Virus record (IMG/VR): IMGVR_UViG_3300020154_000020
Span: 1 to 20,696 of that record
Strand: one strand, 5' to 3'
Length of the DNA: 20,696 nucleotides
Source of the DNA: a virus
Shown here: positions 19,367-20,696 of the stretch, one piece after another
Layout: every line of letters starts with the position of its first letter
Numbering within the stretch: the stretch's first letter is position 1
Notes under the pieces: generated by a model
The model's input: only the letters and a program-made list of their open reading frames with translations
The model's database searches: none
Told to the model about the DNA's origin: nothing
Made by a program: the position numbers and the translations under genes

Positions 19367-20353
19367 ATGGAGAAGTTCAAAAAGATCGATAAGCCCTTTC
19401 TACTATCTGACAGCAGTGTGAACAGCTACGGTTTCAGATTACTCACCGAAGGTTATCTGAAGGATGAGTATCAAAAGAACCCTATCGGTTTTCACATGCA
19501 TGGCAGAGACGCGGGAGTTCTTGTTAAATGGGACGATCTCACAGTTGACGGAGACAAAGTTTTTGGAAAGCCTGTTATCAACATGAGCAATTCACGTGCT
19601 CAACAGACCATTGATGAAATTGAAAACGGTTTTTTGAACGCCGCATCAATGGGGCACTTCGTTGTTCTCGAATTTTCTGACGACCCCGCCCTAAAGCTTC
19701 CGAATCAGACAGGCCCTACCGTAACTAAGTGGTTCAACCGTGAATGCAGTCTTGTTGACATTCCAGGAAACTTCAATGCCCTGGCTCTTTTCGATAAGGA
19801 TGAAAACCCCATCAACCTCGCCGATTTCACAAAACCAAAAATTGAAAAAAATAGTATGAAGCAAATCTTCTTTACTGCCGCGCAGATCGCGGCCATGAAT
19901 CTCAAGGCTGACGCTGAAGACAGCGCAGTAAATGTAGCCTTCAATAATCTGGTAGCTAAGGCAGCCGAGGCGGACGGTCTCAAGACCAAAAACAACGAGC
20001 TCACCACAGAGATTTCCAATCTCAAAGCTGAAGCTGAAACAAAAGAAATCTCCGGCCTTACACAGGCTGCCTTAGCGGCTGGGAAAGTGACGAAGGAAGT
20101 AGCTGATCAACTTGCAACTGCCTACAAAGGAAACGCAACAGGTTTAAAGAATTTGATTGACGCAATGCCTGTGCACAAATCAATTGCCGATTCAATCGAC
20201 AAAGGAAAAGGTGGTAACGACAAGTTCGCTGCACTGATGGCGAAATCATGGGACGACCTTTTCGCTTCAGGTGAAACAGAAGTGTTGAGAAAAGGCGCTC
20301 CTGATCTGTACAAGCAAAAGTTCAAAGAAGAGTTTGGTACCGATCCAAAATAG
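19367..20353 (+). CDS. Prohead protease fused to scaffold (Mu gpI/Z-like)
   Basis: This 328-aa protein combines an N-terminal prohead protease domain (about 1-155) with a scaffold-like helical part (about 165-290) and a conserved-looking C-terminal tail (WDDLFASGETEVLRKGAPDL). In the protease domain, GFHMHGRDAG (41-50), NGFLNAASMGHFVVLEF (87-103) and ECSLVDIPGNFNALAL (126-141) match the pattern of phage maturation proteases; His43 or His45 with Ser94 or Ser128 are candidate catalytic residues. ATG 19367 is preferred to a GTG at 19271, which lies in the repeat array and adds a non-conserved N-terminus. An internal in-frame ATG (19856, MKQIFFTAAQ) after an A-rich leader could give free scaffold. 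Confidence 0.88.
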   Translation: MEKFKKIDKPFLLSDSSVNSYGFRLLTEGYLKDEYQKNPIGFHMHGRDAGVLVKWDDLTVDGDKVFGKPVINMSNSRAQQTIDEIENGFLNAASMGHFVVLEFSDDPALKLPNQTGPTVTKWFNRECSLVDIPGNFNALALFDKDENPINLADFTKPKIEKNSMKQIFFTAAQIAAMNLKADAEDSAVNVAFNNLVAKAAEADGLKTKNNELTTEISNLKAEAETKEISGLTQAALAAGKVTKEVADQLATAYKGNATGLKNLIDAMPVHKSIADSIDKGKGGNDKFAALMAKSWDDLFASGETEVLRKGAPDLYKQKFKEEFGTDPK

Positions 20354-20432
20354 ATCATAACACGACCCGGATAAAAAAAAGGATAAGACTGAAAAAAACC
20401 AATTGTAAAAACTTAACGAAAGAATAGAAAAG
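20354..20432 (+). other. Short A-rich intergenic leader of the capsid gene
   Basis: This gap of 79 bp is more than 50 percent A, with runs of A at 20375-20382 and 20393-20399. It probably serves as the translation enhancer for the highly expressed capsid gene, as A-rich leaders do in Bacteroidota. No hairpin terminator or clear promoter is seen. Confidence 0.45.
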
Positions 20433-20696
20433 ATGGCAGTACAAACCGAAATCTGGGTTAAATACATTATGACTCGCCTCTGGAAGGACAACTCCTTCCT
20501 GAAGTTCGCCTTCAACGATGATCAATATGTTGTCGGTGGTAAGATTGTTCACATTCCACAGCCTGGTGCTAAACCTACGGTTGTAAAAAACCGAACCGTT
20601 TTCCCGGCGGTGACCGTGAAGCGTACAGATACCGACATCACGTATACGCTTGATGGCTATACCACTGACCCTACTCACATCGAGAAGGCTGAGATG
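20433..20696 (+). CDS. Major capsid protein, 3' end outside the window
   Basis: The first 88 codons are present and the frame is open to the window edge. The start is MAVQTEIWVKYIMTRLWKDN. Further stretches, GGKIVHIPQPGAKPTVVKN and ITYTLDGYTTDPTHIEKAEM, fit the N-arm and early beta-strands of the major head proteins of Mu-like Bacteroidota phages. Position supports this strongly: it follows the protease/scaffold gene directly, as Mu T follows I/Z. It forms the icosahedral shell after scaffold removal. Confidence 0.85.
   Translation, partial: MAVQTEIWVKYIMTRLWKDNSFLKFAFNDDQYVVGGKIVHIPQPGAKPTVVKNRTVFPAVTVKRTDTDITYTLDGYTTDPTHIEKAEM

Overview
This window is a transposable (Mu-like) prophage or phage segment, most likely from a Bacteroidota host. 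The host inference rests on moderate GC, A-rich stretches in place of Shine-Dalgarno sequences before most starts, and proteins resembling Bacteroidota phage families. It runs from just left of the immunity region, through transposition and early genes, into the head genes, and is cut off inside the major capsid gene. The left terminus is not proven, and the right terminus, tail and lysis genes lie outside.

Layout. 1-226 is AT-rich left-end DNA with short repeats. 227-1102 (-) is a LexA/CI-type self-cleaving repressor facing a switch region (1103-1209) with three palindromes. Rightward from 1210 comes the early operon: a Cro/Ner-like protein, two small proteins, a MuA-like DDE transposase, a MuB-like ATPase, an ASCH-domain protein, a lone DnaA domain IV, and a Gam-like protein. 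6698-7192 is protein-free, with a perfect tRNA-type T-arm and acceptor strand inside hairpin-rich sequence. From 7193 to 13091 there is a RecA-like ATPase and a tightly packed run of small accessory genes. These include zinc-ribbon proteins, a gp16-like protein, an HTH-HTH-HNH endonuclease and a glycine-zipper protein. The run ends at a strong intrinsic terminator (13156-13187).

13267-13584 (+) is a small possible regulator convergent with a leftward morphogenesis operon (19191 to 13574). That operon encodes small terminase, large terminase, a gp36-like protein, DUF935 portal, MuF-like minor head protein, gpG-like morphogenesis protein and a probable tail terminator. A divergent rightward unit starts at 19367 with protease/scaffold and the partial major capsid gene. 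The late genes are thus split into two divergent operons around a 175-bp region with 21-bp-spaced direct repeats.

The strongest unusual signal is at the portal/MuF junction. The MuF frame has no ATG or GTG start. The portal gene ends with a T-TTT-TTC slippery heptamer, a short spacer, and a GC-rich hairpin whose loop holds tandem stops. A -1 shift there enters the MuF frame exactly. This predicts a portal-MuF fusion protein made by frameshifting, unless one base is missing from the T run.
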